Shown piece by piece: positions 1 through 8,816 of a DNA stretch of 64,000 nucleotides. Below the pieces are notes generated by a model. That model saw nothing but the letters and a program-made list of their open reading frames with translations. It did no database searches and had not been told where the DNA came from. The position numbers were made by a program, and so were the translations under genes. Every line of letters starts with the position of its first letter. Positions within the stretch are counted from its first letter, which is position 1. The stretch comes from Clostridium simiarum. GTDB lineage: Bacteria > Bacillota > Clostridia > Clostridiales > Clostridiaceae. The stretch spans positions 992,001 to 1,056,000 of the forward strand of contig NZ_JAHLQL010000001.1 in the NCBI RefSeq assembly GCF_018919175.1. The letters are read 5' to 3'.

Positions 1-743
1 ATTATCTCTGGAATATGATCTATAGCCCCTGCAACTCCCTTTAAAAGCATAGGTAGTGCTAATGCAAAAGTTAATAATCCAACTATTATCTTTATAGGTA
101 GACCTAATATCATAATATTTAATTGCGGTACTGTTCTTGCCACTAATCCTAAGGTAAGCTCTGTTATTATTATTATCATAATAATAGGTAGCGCAATCTT
201 TAGTCCAATCCAAAAATATTGTATAATGGAGTGTATTATTTGCATACTAGACTCTTGAGTAATAAGTGACTTCCCTAAAGACACAGCCTTAAAGCTATCC
301 AGGAAACTCCATATTATCATGTGATGTCCATCAAGTATAAATAAAATTAAAAGACTCATCCAATACATTAATCTCTCTAAAAGAGTAGAATTACTTTTTG
401 TATTTGGATCAAACATACTTAACATAGAAAGACCGATTTGCATATCCATAAGGTTACCTGCCATCCTTATAGCTGAAAAACTCATGCCTGTTATAAAGCC
501 TAAAACAATTCCAGACATAATTTCATTTATTATAGCAAGTATAAGTGCATAATTATTATTTATTAGCACTATGGATTCTTTATAATCTATTCCTGGTAAT
601 AACATATAGGAAATTATTAATGCAAAAAAAAGTTTTAATGCATTCGGTGTTCCATTAGGGAAGAAAACTGGTGTTATAATAAAAAAACTGCTAAGTCTTA
701 TAAATACTAACATTAATGCAGTAAAGTATGCTAAATCTAACAA
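1..743 (-). CDS. fliR: Flagellar export gate protein FliR (3' end outside window)
   Basis: FliR is an integral membrane subunit of the flagellar type III export gate and works with FliP and FliQ. The frame opens at a TTG (741-743), five bases after a strong GGGGGAG ribosome binding site. It reads MLDLAYFTALMLVFIRLSS and continues open to the edge, giving 247 visible codons with several hydrophobic segments, including a run of isoleucines near residue 200 and the FliR-like VARTVPQLN segment soon after. It starts 11 bases after the fliQ stop, in the conserved fliP-fliQ-fliR order. Many clostridia carry a FliR-FlhB fusion; the C-terminus lies outside, so fusion cannot be judged here. Confidence 0.93.
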   Translation of the reverse strand, partial: MLDLAYFTALMLVFIRLSSFFIITPVFFPNGTPNALKLFFALIISYMLLPGIDYKESIVLINNNYALILAIINEIMSGIVLGFITGMSFSAIRMAGNLMDMQIGLSMLSMFDPNTKSNSTLLERLMYWMSLLILFILDGHHMIIWSFLDSFKAVSLGKSLITQESSMQIIHSIIQYFWIGLKIALPIIMIIIITELTLGLVARTVPQLNIMILGLPIKIIVGLLTFALALPMLLKGVAGAIDHIPEI

Positions 744-754
744 TTAAACTCCCC

Positions 755-1024
755 CTATTGTACTATGGTTGAAATAATTTCAAAAATCCTTTCAGTAAAT
801 CCTATCATTTTATGAAGCATCCAGCTTCCAGTAAGCAATCCCACTAAGGCTATGGCAATAAGTTTCGGTACAAAGGTAAGTGTCTGCTCCTGTATCTGGG
901 TAGTGGCTTGAAATATACTTATAAGTAAACCAACCACTATGGATACTCCTAGTATAGGGGCTGCAATCATAAGCCCTGTAGTTATGGCTTCTTTTAAAAT
1001 TCCCATGAGCATAGTTTCAGTCAT
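755..1024 (-). CDS. fliQ: Flagellar export gate protein FliQ
   Basis: Small (89 residues) export-gate membrane protein. Two hydrophobic hairpin segments are visible, roughly residues 13-38 and 50-72, joined by the polar stretch ATTQIQEQTLTFVPK that is typical of FliQ. Length and order match the family exactly. It lies between fliP (stop 12 bases upstream) and fliR and is probably translated from the same transcript. Nothing is unusual. Confidence 0.96.
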   Translation of the reverse strand: MTETMLMGILKEAITTGLMIAAPILGVSIVVGLLISIFQATTQIQEQTLTFVPKLIAIALVGLLTGSWMLHKMIGFTERIFEIISTIVQ

Positions 1025-1036
1025 CTATAATTCACC

Positions 1037-1804
1037 TCACGAAAAACTCATTATTAAAGATTTTACTATTAAGTACCATCCATCTACCATAACAAATAAT
1101 AATAATTTAAAAGGCATAGATATTAGTACTGGAGGAAGCATAAACATTCCCATTGACATTAAGACGCTTGCAACTACCATATCTATAATAATGAACGGAA
1201 TGTAAAGTAAAAAACCTATTTGAAAAGCGGTTTTTAATTCACTTATAGCAAAGGCAGGTATAACAACATAAAGGGGAACCTCCTCCTTTACTACATCTTC
1301 TCCAAGCTTTGCTACTTCCATAAATAGTTTTAAATCCTTTTGTCTTGTTTGTTTAAGCATAAACTCTCTTAAAGGCTTGGCCCCTTCTTCAAAAGCTTGC
1401 TCAGTAGTAATTTTTTCTTCCATTAAGGGCTTAAAAGCCACTTGATTTATTTCATTATAAACTGGCGCCATTATAAAAATAGTTAAAAAAAGCGCAAGTC
1501 CAATTAAGACCTGATTCGGTATAGATTGTTGTGCTCCTAAGGCTCCCTTTAAAAAGGAAAAGGTTACTATAGTTCTAGTAAAGCTAGTCATCATTATAAT
1601 GAAGCCAGGGAGCATGGTAAGTACAGTCATCATAATAAGCACTTTTATACTACTTACATAATCAGTGGGTGAGCTAGCTCCATCCACATTAAAGTTTATC
1701 TTAGGCAGTGGTACTTGTGGAGCTGCATCTGCAGTAATAGAAAACACAGCAACCATTAATATGGCTATAGTAAAAGCTGTAATCCAGGTCTTTCTTTTAT
1801 TCAT
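1037..1804 (-). CDS. fliP: Flagellar export gate protein FliP
   Basis: FliP forms the pentameric core of the export gate. The 255-residue product begins with a cleavable-looking signal sequence (positive MNKRK, hydrophobic core to about residue 24, then ADAAPQ). Membrane segments follow near residues 53-74 and 93-113, with a pair at the C-terminus. The FliP-typical SFTRTIVTFSFLKGALG segment and the C-terminal MGMFMLPPVLISMPFKLLLF are present. Its start overlaps the end of fliO by 8 bases, indicating translational coupling. Confidence 0.97.
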   Translation of the reverse strand: MNKRKTWITAFTIAILMVAVFSITADAAPQVPLPKINFNVDGASSPTDYVSSIKVLIMMTVLTMLPGFIIMMTSFTRTIVTFSFLKGALGAQQSIPNQVLIGLALFLTIFIMAPVYNEINQVAFKPLMEEKITTEQAFEEGAKPLREFMLKQTRQKDLKLFMEVAKLGEDVVKEEVPLYVVIPAFAISELKTAFQIGFLLYIPFIIIDMVVASVLMSMGMFMLPPVLISMPFKLLLFVMVDGWYLIVKSLIMSFS

Positions 1805-2159
1805 CCTTAAATCTTCCTTTTTTTATTAGTCTTTTTAAGTCTTCTTTATAATTCTTAAATTCTTGCTTTGAAGCCTCTTTGTCCACTTCGTACTTTAAAG
1901 CCTCTTCTTTAGTTAGAGCACGAATTTCATTTATACCATTATTAGTTGAAGACATTATGTGATATTCTTCCCCTATTTTAATTAGCATTATACTGCTATC
2001 CTTACTCACATTTACCCTTTCTAAAACTTTAATATATTTCCCCTTTTGAAAGGACTGGAACTTACCTCCACTTAGTTTTAAGGATAAATAAATAAGAAAC
2101 AAAACAAAGGGTAAAAATATCACAATTTGAATTATCATCTTTAGAAATTCAGAATCCAT
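1797..2159 (-). CDS. fliO: Flagellar biosynthesis protein FliO/FliZ
   Basis: A 120-residue protein with one N-terminal membrane segment (about residues 9-27). A small cytoplasmic domain follows, with the FliO pattern of a short basic loop (KGKYIKVLERVNVSKDSS) leading to ISS-like strands, then a charged C-terminal helix. FliO stabilises FliP during export-gate assembly. The call rests on position directly upstream of fliP, which it overlaps by 8 bases, and on this architecture, because FliO is poorly conserved in sequence. Confidence 0.85.
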   Translation of the reverse strand: MDSEFLKMIIQIVIFLPFVLFLIYLSLKLSGGKFQSFQKGKYIKVLERVNVSKDSSIMLIKIGEEYHIMSSTNNGINEIRALTKEEALKYEVDKEASKQEFKNYKEDLKRLIKKGRFKDE

Positions 2160-2208
2160 TTAGTTCTCTTCCTTATAAATTTTACTTAATCTTCTCAAGT
2201 AAATAATT

Positions 2209-2682
2209 TTATTGTACTAATAAATCATTAAAATATACATTAGTTATTCTTCCATTATTAAATAAAGGATTTAACCTATCTAAAATCTCTTTTTTAAGGT
2301 CTTCTGTGCCTTTAACAGTCATATCTGTAGACTTCTTACTTCTTAAAACACTAACAATTGCATCTCTCATAATAGGTTTCTTAGGTTCTAACTCTTTTTC
2401 TAATTTCTTATTTTTCTTATCATAACCAACAAAAACTTTAACCTTCAAATACTTTTTCCCATTTTCATCAGATAAATTCACTGTAAACTCATCAAGTGCA
2501 AAAGTTTTCTCATCTACCTTAGTCACAGAAGCCTGAGCATTTTGAGCCGTTCCATTGTTTTTAGGAAATAAAAACATACCCGCAAATACTCCTCCTCCTA
2601 AAAGTACCAGAGCCAATAAAATTATTATAACGATCTTTAAGGTATTGCCACCTTTTTTATCTTTAACATTATTCTCACTCAT
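2209..2682 (-). CDS. fliL: Flagellar basal body-associated protein FliL
   Basis: FliL is a single-pass inner-membrane protein that surrounds the stator and supports torque. The chosen start (MSENNVKDKK) has an AGGAG ten bases upstream. An upstream in-frame start would lie 30 bases inside motB, so I prefer this one, giving 157 residues. A glycine-rich membrane helix (about residues 16-38) is followed by the conserved periplasmic pattern FALDEFTVNLSD and, near the end, an RLNPLFNNGRITNVYFNDLLVQ-type strand. It overlaps the motB stop by 8 bases. Confidence 0.93.
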   Translation of the reverse strand: MSENNVKDKKGGNTLKIVIIILLALVLLGGGVFAGMFLFPKNNGTAQNAQASVTKVDEKTFALDEFTVNLSDENGKKYLKVKVFVGYDKKNKKLEKELEPKKPIMRDAIVSVLRSKKSTDMTVKGTEDLKKEILDRLNPLFNNGRITNVYFNDLLVQ

Positions 2683-3421
2683 TATGCTTCTTCTCCTTTT
2701 CCGTAGCCACAATCAATATATTAACTCTTCTATTTTTTGCCCTATTTTCATTGCTGTCGTTTGGAGCCATAGGTTGATACTCCCCATAACCCGCTGCTGA
2801 AAATCTTGCAGGATTTTGACCTTTTGTTTCTACAAAATATCTTACCACATTTACTGCTCTTGTGGTAGAAAGTTCCCAGTTACTTTCAAATTTAAATGTA
2901 TTTATAGGAAGATTATCTGTATGGCCTTCAACTATAATAGCATTAGGGAATGTATTTATAAGGGAATTTATTTTATCTAATATAGCTTTACTATCTTCCC
3001 TTATATCTGCCTTTGCAGATTCAAAGAGTATGTTATCTCTAAGTTGAATTATTATTCCTCTCTCATCTTGTGTAATCTGTACTGTAGAGGATAAATTATT
3101 CTCATCTATAAACTCTTTAACCTTATTATACATATTCTCTTCATTTGGTAAATTCTCATTAATCTCTTGCTCTGTGGATTCCCCTACTATAGGTGCATTA
3201 CCACTAGTAGTATTAAACTCTAAAATAGTAACTCCACCATTTCCATTTAACACACTTTGTAGAGCTGTAGATATCTGCTTTAACTTTTGCTGATCAACTG
3301 AAGAGAAAGAGTATAGCAATATAAAAAATGTAAGTAAAAGGGTTATGGTATCTGAGTAGGTAGCAATCCACTCATCTCCCCTTAGCTCTTCAGCCTTAGG
3401 ACCATCTTTTTTTCTCGCCAT
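2675..3421 (-). CDS. motB: Flagellar motor stator protein MotB
   Basis: MotB (248 residues) anchors the stator to peptidoglycan. The N-terminal membrane helix carries the ion-channel aspartate, Asp24 in the motif TYSDTITLLL. After a linker, the C-terminal OmpA-like domain (about residues 120-245) shows IIVEGHTDNLP and NRAKNRRVNI, the peptidoglycan-binding signatures. Its ATG overlaps the motA stop (TAATG), so translation is coupled. Which ion drives the motor cannot be told from the sequence alone. Confidence 0.97.
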   Translation of the reverse strand: MARKKDGPKAEELRGDEWIATYSDTITLLLTFFILLYSFSSVDQQKLKQISTALQSVLNGNGGVTILEFNTTSGNAPIVGESTEQEINENLPNEENMYNKVKEFIDENNLSSTVQITQDERGIIIQLRDNILFESAKADIREDSKAILDKINSLINTFPNAIIVEGHTDNLPINTFKFESNWELSTTRAVNVVRYFVETKGQNPARFSAAGYGEYQPMAPNDSNENRAKNRRVNILIVATEKEKKHNE

Positions 3422-4227
3422 TACTCTAACCCTCCCTCACTTGATGAGCTAGTTTTAGAGTAGTCTTTTCTTTCCTGTGGTGATAGATAAGTTACAAGTT
3501 TCTCTTCAACAATTCTAGGATTAACTCCTGATTGTATAGCAAGTATACCCTCAAGCATCATTTCTCTTGCTGAAACTTCTTTTCCACTTTTTAAACTTAA
3601 GTTTGCAGACATTGGGTTGAAAAATAAGTTTGCCATTATAGCTCCATAGTATGTAGTTATAAGAGCCTTTGCCATACCAGATGCTATAGCACTTGAATCT
3701 GTAAGGTTTGCAAGCATCTGTATAAGACCTATAAGTGTACCTATCATACCAAAGGCAGGAGCATATCCACCCCAAGCTTTTAATATATTAGCACCTGTTA
3801 TATGCCTTCTTTCCATTTCATCAATTTCAAGTTCCATTATCTCTCTTATAGTTTCAGGTTCTATTCCGTCTACCACCATTTGTAGACCTTTCTTTAAAAA
3901 CTCATCTTGTAATTGAGATATATCATCCTCTAAGGATAATAAACCTTCTTTTCTAGCTTTTCTAGATAAGCTACCAAATTGCCCTACCATTTCTATAGGC
4001 GATAGCACAGGCTCTTTAAAAGACTCTACTAAAACCTTTCCTAACTTTTTAAATTCAGATATTGGATAGTTTATTAAAAGAGCACAAAAGGAACCAAACA
4101 CTGTAATTATCAGTGAAGAGAAGTCCCAAAATATTTTAAGCTTTGCGCCACCCAAAACCATACCCCATACAAGCAACGCAGCGCCTACTACAACGCCTAT
4201 AAGGGTGAGCATGTCCTGTTTCTTCAT
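3421..4227 (-). CDS. motA: Flagellar motor stator protein MotA
   Basis: MotA (268 residues) is the other stator subunit. Four hydrophobic segments are visible: two N-terminal (around residues 7-25 and 34-54) and two central to C-terminal (around 150-172 and 185-207). They flank the large cytoplasmic loop that contacts FliG. The PAFGMIGTLIGL motif of the third segment is intact. The gene follows flbD by 13 bases and is coupled to motB. Confidence 0.97.
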   Translation of the reverse strand: MKKQDMLTLIGVVVGAALLVWGMVLGGAKLKIFWDFSSLIITVFGSFCALLINYPISEFKKLGKVLVESFKEPVLSPIEMVGQFGSLSRKARKEGLLSLEDDISQLQDEFLKKGLQMVVDGIEPETIREIMELEIDEMERRHITGANILKAWGGYAPAFGMIGTLIGLIQMLANLTDSSAIASGMAKALITTYYGAIMANLFFNPMSANLSLKSGKEVSAREMMLEGILAIQSGVNPRIVEEKLVTYLSPQERKDYSKTSSSSEGGLE

Positions 4228-4240
4228 TTTTAGCTGCCTC

Positions 4241-4432
4241 CTACAAATTTAAAGTAAATATCTTGTTTTTATATTTAATAACTTTATTTAAGACTTCTTC
4301 AGGAGTTTCTAGTACTATGTACTTCTTTCCATTGACCAAAGTTATAAGAGTTTCAGGTACCTCTTCTATCTTTTCAATATGTTCAGCATTTAGGATAAAT
4401 TCTTTTTGATTAAGTCCAATTAATCTTATCAT
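4241..4432 (-). CDS. flbD: FlbD family flagellar protein
   Basis: A 63-residue protein of the FlbD/SwrD family, which in Bacillus supports stator power output. I chose the ATG at MIRLIGLNQKEF because AAAGGAGG sits just upstream; a longer frame would add 12 residues without a ribosome binding site. The family pattern LIGLNQKEFILNAEHIEKIEEVPETLI is split here by nothing unusual, followed by the VNGKKYIV strand. It lies between flgE and motA, the usual place. Confidence 0.92.
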   Translation of the reverse strand: MIRLIGLNQKEFILNAEHIEKIEEVPETLITLVNGKKYIVLETPEEVLNKVIKYKNKIFTLNL

Positions 4433-4479
4433 ATATCCTCCTTTATGTAACTTAGAGTTCCGAATCAATAATTTTTGTT

Positions 4480-4507
4480 GCTTCTCATGGCAAAAACCAC
4501 GAGAAGC
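4480..4507. other. Stem-loop in the flgE-flbD gap
   Basis: Arms GCTTCTCATGG (4480-4490) and CCACGAGAAGC (4497-4507) enclose a six-base loop. They pair over 11 positions with one G-U or A-C position, depending on strand. On the minus-strand transcript the 3' side is followed by AACAAAAA rather than a run of T, so it is not a textbook terminator. It could be a partial terminator, an RNA processing site or a stabiliser separating hook from motor expression. Confidence 0.6.
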
Positions 4508-4541
4508 TTCTTAAGTTAGACTCTACACTCTATAAGCTAAA

Positions 4542-5621
4542 TTATCTTTTTAGATTTATTATATCTTGTAATATTTCATCTCCTGTAGATATCATCTTAC
4601 CACTAGCTTGGAATCCTCTTGTAGCTACTATCATGTCTGTAAATTGCTCTGCAAGATCCACATTAGACATCTCAAGTACTCCTTGAAGTATATCTCCATA
4701 ACCAGCTTCATTACTTGGTTTACTAGTTCCATCATCATTTTTCTCTAAAACCCCAGCTCTAATTACAGCCTCACCAGAGTTTGGAGAGTTTCTCATTAGA
4801 TTTCCTCCTATCTTTTCAAGTCCAGCTGGATTTCTAAAAGATGCCATAGCTACTTGTCCTATAACAGCTTTTTGTCCACCCTCTACAGTGGCCTTAATAA
4901 CACCATTTTTTTCGATAGTGAAATCTATTATTCTTTTATCTACCTCATTACCAGCATCATCTTTTACTTTTATCTTCTCTGGTATTTTAAGTGTTCTTAA
5001 ATCTCCACTAGCATGTAACTTTTTAGAATCTGCATCTACAAAGTTTAAAGTTCCATCTGCAGCTATACTTTGGACATCAGCTTTATCAGGATCCTTTGTA
5101 GCATCATCACTTCCAAAAACAGAATATCCTAATATTCTATATCCATCAGAGTTAAGAAGATTACCTTCATGATCTCGTATAAAAGATCCATCTCTTGTAA
5201 ACATTATGTCTAATCCCTTAGTATCTGTTGGAAGTTCAAAGGTACTATCTGCAGTGGCATCTGGCTTGTATATCTCAATACCATTCTCAAAAACTGTCTC
5301 TCCTCTAGCTACCATGAAGTATCCCTCTCCATCTATAGCTACGTCTAGATTTCTTGCAGTAGGCTGCATGTTTCCTTGAGATACTACTGTATCTATACCT
5401 GCAAGTTGAACACCTAGTCCTACCTGTCTTGGATTAATTCCTCCTAGGTTTCTACTTGGACCTGAAGCTCTTCCAGCATTTTGGCTTATCATATCTTGGA
5501 ACCTAACTCTTTGAACTTTGAAAGCTGTAGTTCCTACGTTTGCTATATTATTTCCAATGACATCTAGCTTAGTTTGATTAACTCTCATGCCACTGATACC
5601 TGAATACATTGATCTTAGCAT
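4542..5621 (-). CDS. flgE: Flagellar hook protein FlgE
   Basis: FlgE (359 residues) polymerises into the hook. The N-terminal rod/hook signature GISGMRVNQTKLDVIGNNIANVGT is complete. The DGEGYFMV segment lies near residue 105, and the C-terminal motif LAEQFTDMIVATRGFQASGKMI is present. A small, variable middle region (about residues 130-260) makes this a short hook protein compared with the roughly 400-residue enterobacterial one. Its stop is followed by the 4480-4507 stem-loop. Confidence 0.96.
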   Translation of the reverse strand: MLRSMYSGISGMRVNQTKLDVIGNNIANVGTTAFKVQRVRFQDMISQNAGRASGPSRNLGGINPRQVGLGVQLAGIDTVVSQGNMQPTARNLDVAIDGEGYFMVARGETVFENGIEIYKPDATADSTFELPTDTKGLDIMFTRDGSFIRDHEGNLLNSDGYRILGYSVFGSDDATKDPDKADVQSIAADGTLNFVDADSKKLHASGDLRTLKIPEKIKVKDDAGNEVDKRIIDFTIEKNGVIKATVEGGQKAVIGQVAMASFRNPAGLEKIGGNLMRNSPNSGEAVIRAGVLEKNDDGTSKPSNEAGYGDILQGVLEMSNVDLAEQFTDMIVATRGFQASGKMISTGDEILQDIINLKR

Positions 5622-5705
5622 CTATTATTACCTCTCTCTTATTTAATTTTACTCTCCTTGCTTCTATCCTTCCACAAGGTAAGGCCTCCTATTATCAGGT
5701 CCAGC

Positions 5706-6107
5706 CTATAACATTACCACACTGTCTATGTTGGTAAATATGTTTTCCTTTGCTCTTTCCTTATCCACTGCTGTTATTATTGTTCTATTTTGTACACTAG
5801 CTACAAAAGCTATATCCTTATAAAGTAGAAGTGAATTTTTAGAGCCTTTTTTTTCTGCTTTATCTATACCCTCTTTAAGAATCTCCATATCCATAAAATC
5901 TATGTTTAGCTCCTTCATTCTTTCTGAAGCATGATTAGAAATCTTGATGTTTTTTTCTTTTTCTAAGTTAAAATCTAAAACATCTTTAAAACTTGTAGAA
6001 TTTTTATGAAGATCCCTGTCTACTTTTTTACTATTTAAATCCTTGGAATTATAAACTTCAAAATTGCCTATAGCATAAGGCTTACCATTAATTATTCTGT
6101 AACTCAT
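5706..6107 (-). CDS. Flagellar operon protein (flg_new type)
   Basis: A 133-residue protein that matches the small flagellar operon protein found between flgD and flgE in many Firmicutes. The diagnostic stretch ISNHASERMKELNIDF is followed by an amphipathic helix and the strand pair SLLLYKDIAFVASVQNRTIITAVD. It starts 1 base after the flgD stop. No enzymatic motif is visible; the family's function is not established, and a role in hook assembly or length control is inferred from position only. Confidence 0.85.
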   Translation of the reverse strand: MSYRIINGKPYAIGNFEVYNSKDLNSKKVDRDLHKNSTSFKDVLDFNLEKEKNIKISNHASERMKELNIDFMDMEILKEGIDKAEKKGSKNSLLLYKDIAFVASVQNRTIITAVDKERAKENIFTNIDSVVML

Positions 6108-6108
6108 A

Positions 6109-6780
6109 TTATTCTGTTATTTTATTTATTTTAGTGTAAGAATAGTTCTTTATACTGCCATCTTCAAGCCTTACACTTACATTTATAATTCCTTTTTCTC
6201 TAAATACACCAGTGACTGTTCCCTTTATAATTTCATCTTCTTTTTGACCATCTAATTCTACTTGTTTTCCAATTAAGGATGAAGCATAAAGCAGTGATGT
6301 ATTTGCATTTATATTTTCCACATCAACGTTTGGAACATGTAATATGGAAAGTACATCTTCAAGAGCAAACTCTCTAATTTCTGTTTTATTTCCCTTTACA
6401 ACTTCTACCCCTAAAACTGTTTCGCCTCTTCTATTCTCTGTAGCTTTTACTATACCTGTATAAGGCTTCCCATTTTCATCTGGATAGTTAAGGGTAACTC
6501 CCTTTCCTATAAGAGAACTAGCTGCAAGACTAGTGGCAGTATTATTTAAGTTTGCCATTTGTTCCATAGATGCAAATTGAGCCATTTGAGCAACATAAGC
6601 CGTAGTGTCTTTTGCATTTGATGGATCTTGATTGGATAACTCCGCTGCCAATATCTTTAAGAAAGCATTTTTATCCATATCTGCCCCTGGTTTTACTATC
6701 TTGGTTCTTCTTTCGGTATAATTTGGAGTAACCTCATCACTTTTTAAAGGGTAACTCTTTGTATTATTTATATTTGGCAT
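6109..6780 (-). CDS. flgD: Hook assembly scaffolding protein FlgD
   Basis: FlgD (223 residues) caps the growing hook. The N-terminal signature FLKILAAELSNQDPSNAKDT, followed by FASMEQMANLNN, lies at about residues 39-80. The remainder consists of predicted beta strands, with two copies of an S-L-I-G-K pattern (ASSLIGKGVTLNY and ASSLIGKQVELDG) that look like a duplicated small barrel domain. It lies between fliK and the flagellar operon protein, a standard order. Confidence 0.94.
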   Translation of the reverse strand: MPNINNTKSYPLKSDEVTPNYTERRTKIVKPGADMDKNAFLKILAAELSNQDPSNAKDTTAYVAQMAQFASMEQMANLNNTATSLAASSLIGKGVTLNYPDENGKPYTGIVKATENRRGETVLGVEVVKGNKTEIREFALEDVLSILHVPNVDVENINANTSLLYASSLIGKQVELDGQKEDEIIKGTVTGVFREKGIINVSVRLEDGSIKNYSYTKINKITE

Positions 6781-6804
6781 TTCGCACCTCCTCTAAAAGT
6801 TATT

Positions 6805-8352
6805 TTAAGCTAGAATATTTATAGTTCCATCTTCTATAGTTTCATTGCTATCTTCAAGCAAAGCTTCATCTGATGCAGAATTTATATCTCTAACTTGTCC
6901 TGAAGTTCTAGACTTATCTTGCTGAAATTCACCACCAGCGAATCCTTGAGGTAAGTTTGAATAAGACATAAAATCTTCAGCATATATTCCTACTTGAATG
7001 TCATCTACTCTTAGGTTTATATCTAAAAGTCCATTTTTAAGATCTTTTAAGTTAGAATTCAAAAGATTATAAGCTTCCTTATTGCTTGCCATGATCTTTG
7101 CATTCATCCTATCAGATTCTAGTACAAGAGTTATAACCATTTGTCCCAATTCCTTAGGATATATTTTAACAGTAAGTTCCTTCATGTTGTTATTTTCCAT
7201 GAATTTTACAGATTTTATTATATCCTGAACCACAGTAGCCTTATTAACTACTAAGGCTTCTTTTCCTGGTATCTCTACAGGTATATTCTCTTGAATAAGA
7301 CTTTGGTTTAGCATGAAAGCCTTGGTAAAATCTTTCGGTTCTTTATCTCCTATTAAATTCTTTAATAGGTTTAATTCTTTATCTTCATCTTTACTACCTG
7401 AAGATAAGTTCCATTGATCCTCTTCCATAACTAGCTTCTTATCTTTATTAGAGTTTTCAGAAGATTTATTAACTCCACTAAATAAGCTTAATGATTCTTC
7501 AGATTTTCTATTGGAGTTTTCTTTTATCTCTGTTTCCATATCTGGATTTAGCTCTAATTTAGGTTCTAATTCCAATTTAGAGTCTTCTTCTAATGAAAGA
7601 TTATATAATCTATTTACTATATCTTTAAGGTTATTTCCATTAGGATATTCTTCTGAAATTAAACTATTTAAAACCTTCATATCTGATTTATTTAAATTTA
7701 ATTCATCTACTAGTTTAAAGTCTTCTTCTGAAACTTTATCTAATAATTCAACAATGCTGTTTAAAGATTGTCTTATAGATGTTAAATCTTGTGTTTGAAA
7801 TAATTCATTTAAATTTTCTGATCCCATTTCTTCAGTAGATATAGAATTCATAAGATTCTCTATTAACTCTAAAGGATTTTTATTATCCTTATTTAATAAA
7901 TCTAAAATCTGCATAAGAACAGATGAATTGCTAATTAAGTTCTTTACATAACCTTTAACATCTTCATCTAAACCCTCTTCTTCTAAATTGGATAAAGCTT
8001 TTTTCAAAGAATTTACATCGTCTTTTAAATTATTTACATTACTAGATAGCTTGTCTTTAGTGGATGTGCTCTTATCTATTGAGTTATCAGTAACCTTAGG
8101 ATTTAAATTGTTTCCCTTGGCATTTTTATCCTCAATAGAATATTTTGAGTCTTTCATTATATCCTTATGCTCAAATTTCTTAGCATTGTCTATAGAGTTT
8201 TGTTTTAACCTATTCTCGTTAAATGCTAAATTCTTTTTTGCAAAACCTAATTCTTTCTGAAAAATACTGTTCTTAGATTTTTTTTCTGTAGAGTTACTCT
8301 TTTGATCTTTAGAGTAGTTATAAATGTCTTTTGTATTTAATCCTTCTATCAC
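6805..8352 (-). CDS. fliK: Flagellar hook-length control protein FliK
   Basis: A 515-residue protein starting at GTG with a strong AAAGGAGGTG. The N-terminal two-thirds is low-complexity, Lys/Asn/Ser/Asp-rich and probably disordered, as expected for the molecular ruler part. The C-terminal domain (about residues 385-475) holds the FliK pattern LTVKIYPKELGQMVITLVLE and LLNSNLKDLKNGL, which switches export specificity in FlhB. It follows fliJ by 5 bases. Confidence 0.92.
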   Translation of the reverse strand: MIEGLNTKDIYNYSKDQKSNSTEKKSKNSIFQKELGFAKKNLAFNENRLKQNSIDNAKKFEHKDIMKDSKYSIEDKNAKGNNLNPKVTDNSIDKSTSTKDKLSSNVNNLKDDVNSLKKALSNLEEEGLDEDVKGYVKNLISNSSVLMQILDLLNKDNKNPLELIENLMNSISTEEMGSENLNELFQTQDLTSIRQSLNSIVELLDKVSEEDFKLVDELNLNKSDMKVLNSLISEEYPNGNNLKDIVNRLYNLSLEEDSKLELEPKLELNPDMETEIKENSNRKSEESLSLFSGVNKSSENSNKDKKLVMEEDQWNLSSGSKDEDKELNLLKNLIGDKEPKDFTKAFMLNQSLIQENIPVEIPGKEALVVNKATVVQDIIKSVKFMENNNMKELTVKIYPKELGQMVITLVLESDRMNAKIMASNKEAYNLLNSNLKDLKNGLLDINLRVDDIQVGIYAEDFMSYSNLPQGFAGGEFQQDKSRTSGQVRDINSASDEALLEDSNETIEDGTINILA

Positions 8353-8357
8353 TTATT

Positions 8358-8795
8358 TCACCTCCTTTCAGTTTTTCTAATATGTGCATATAGAGCAAAT
8401 TCATCATTTTGAGCTTGCTCTATATGGTTTTGTATATCCATAAATTCCATCCTTTTTTTCTCTTTTAATATCTCTACGGTTTTTCTGTCTATTTGCTTTT
8501 GTTTTAAATCTTCTCTTTTGTTTTCTAAAATAATTATTTTTTTATCTAGTTCTACTGTTTTTTCATTTATTGAAAGGTTTAAAGCTTGAAGATAATTTTT
8601 TCTTATCTTTTGTTCTATTAGGCCCTCTGAATTTATAATAGTATTGTACTTTTGATAGTTTCCCTTCATTTCATTTAGGTCATTTTCTACCTTATCTTTC
8701 GCACTTTGAGCCTCTTTAAAATATCTTTTACTTTCTTCTTCTTTTTGTTGTCTTATATCCAAAAGTTTTTGGAGTCTAAAATTAAATGAGGCCAT
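8358..8795 (-). CDS. fliJ: Flagellar export chaperone FliJ
   Basis: A 145-residue protein predicted to be one long coiled coil with heptads almost throughout and a high Lys/Glu/Gln content. It begins with the FliJ pattern FNFRLQKLLDIRQQKEEE. FliJ is the stalk of the export ATPase complex and a general chaperone. It lies directly downstream of fliI and upstream of fliK, which supports the call beyond its weak sequence conservation. Confidence 0.92.
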   Translation of the reverse strand: MASFNFRLQKLLDIRQQKEEESKRYFKEAQSAKDKVENDLNEMKGNYQKYNTIINSEGLIEQKIRKNYLQALNLSINEKTVELDKKIIILENKREDLKQKQIDRKTVEILKEKKRMEFMDIQNHIEQAQNDEFALYAHIRKTERR

Positions 8796-8816
8796 TATGT
8801 ATTACTCCTTCCTCAA

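Noticed and set aside
1..743. FliR-FlhB fusion
   Set aside because: Common in clostridia, but the visible part covers only the FliR half, so there is no evidence for or against it.
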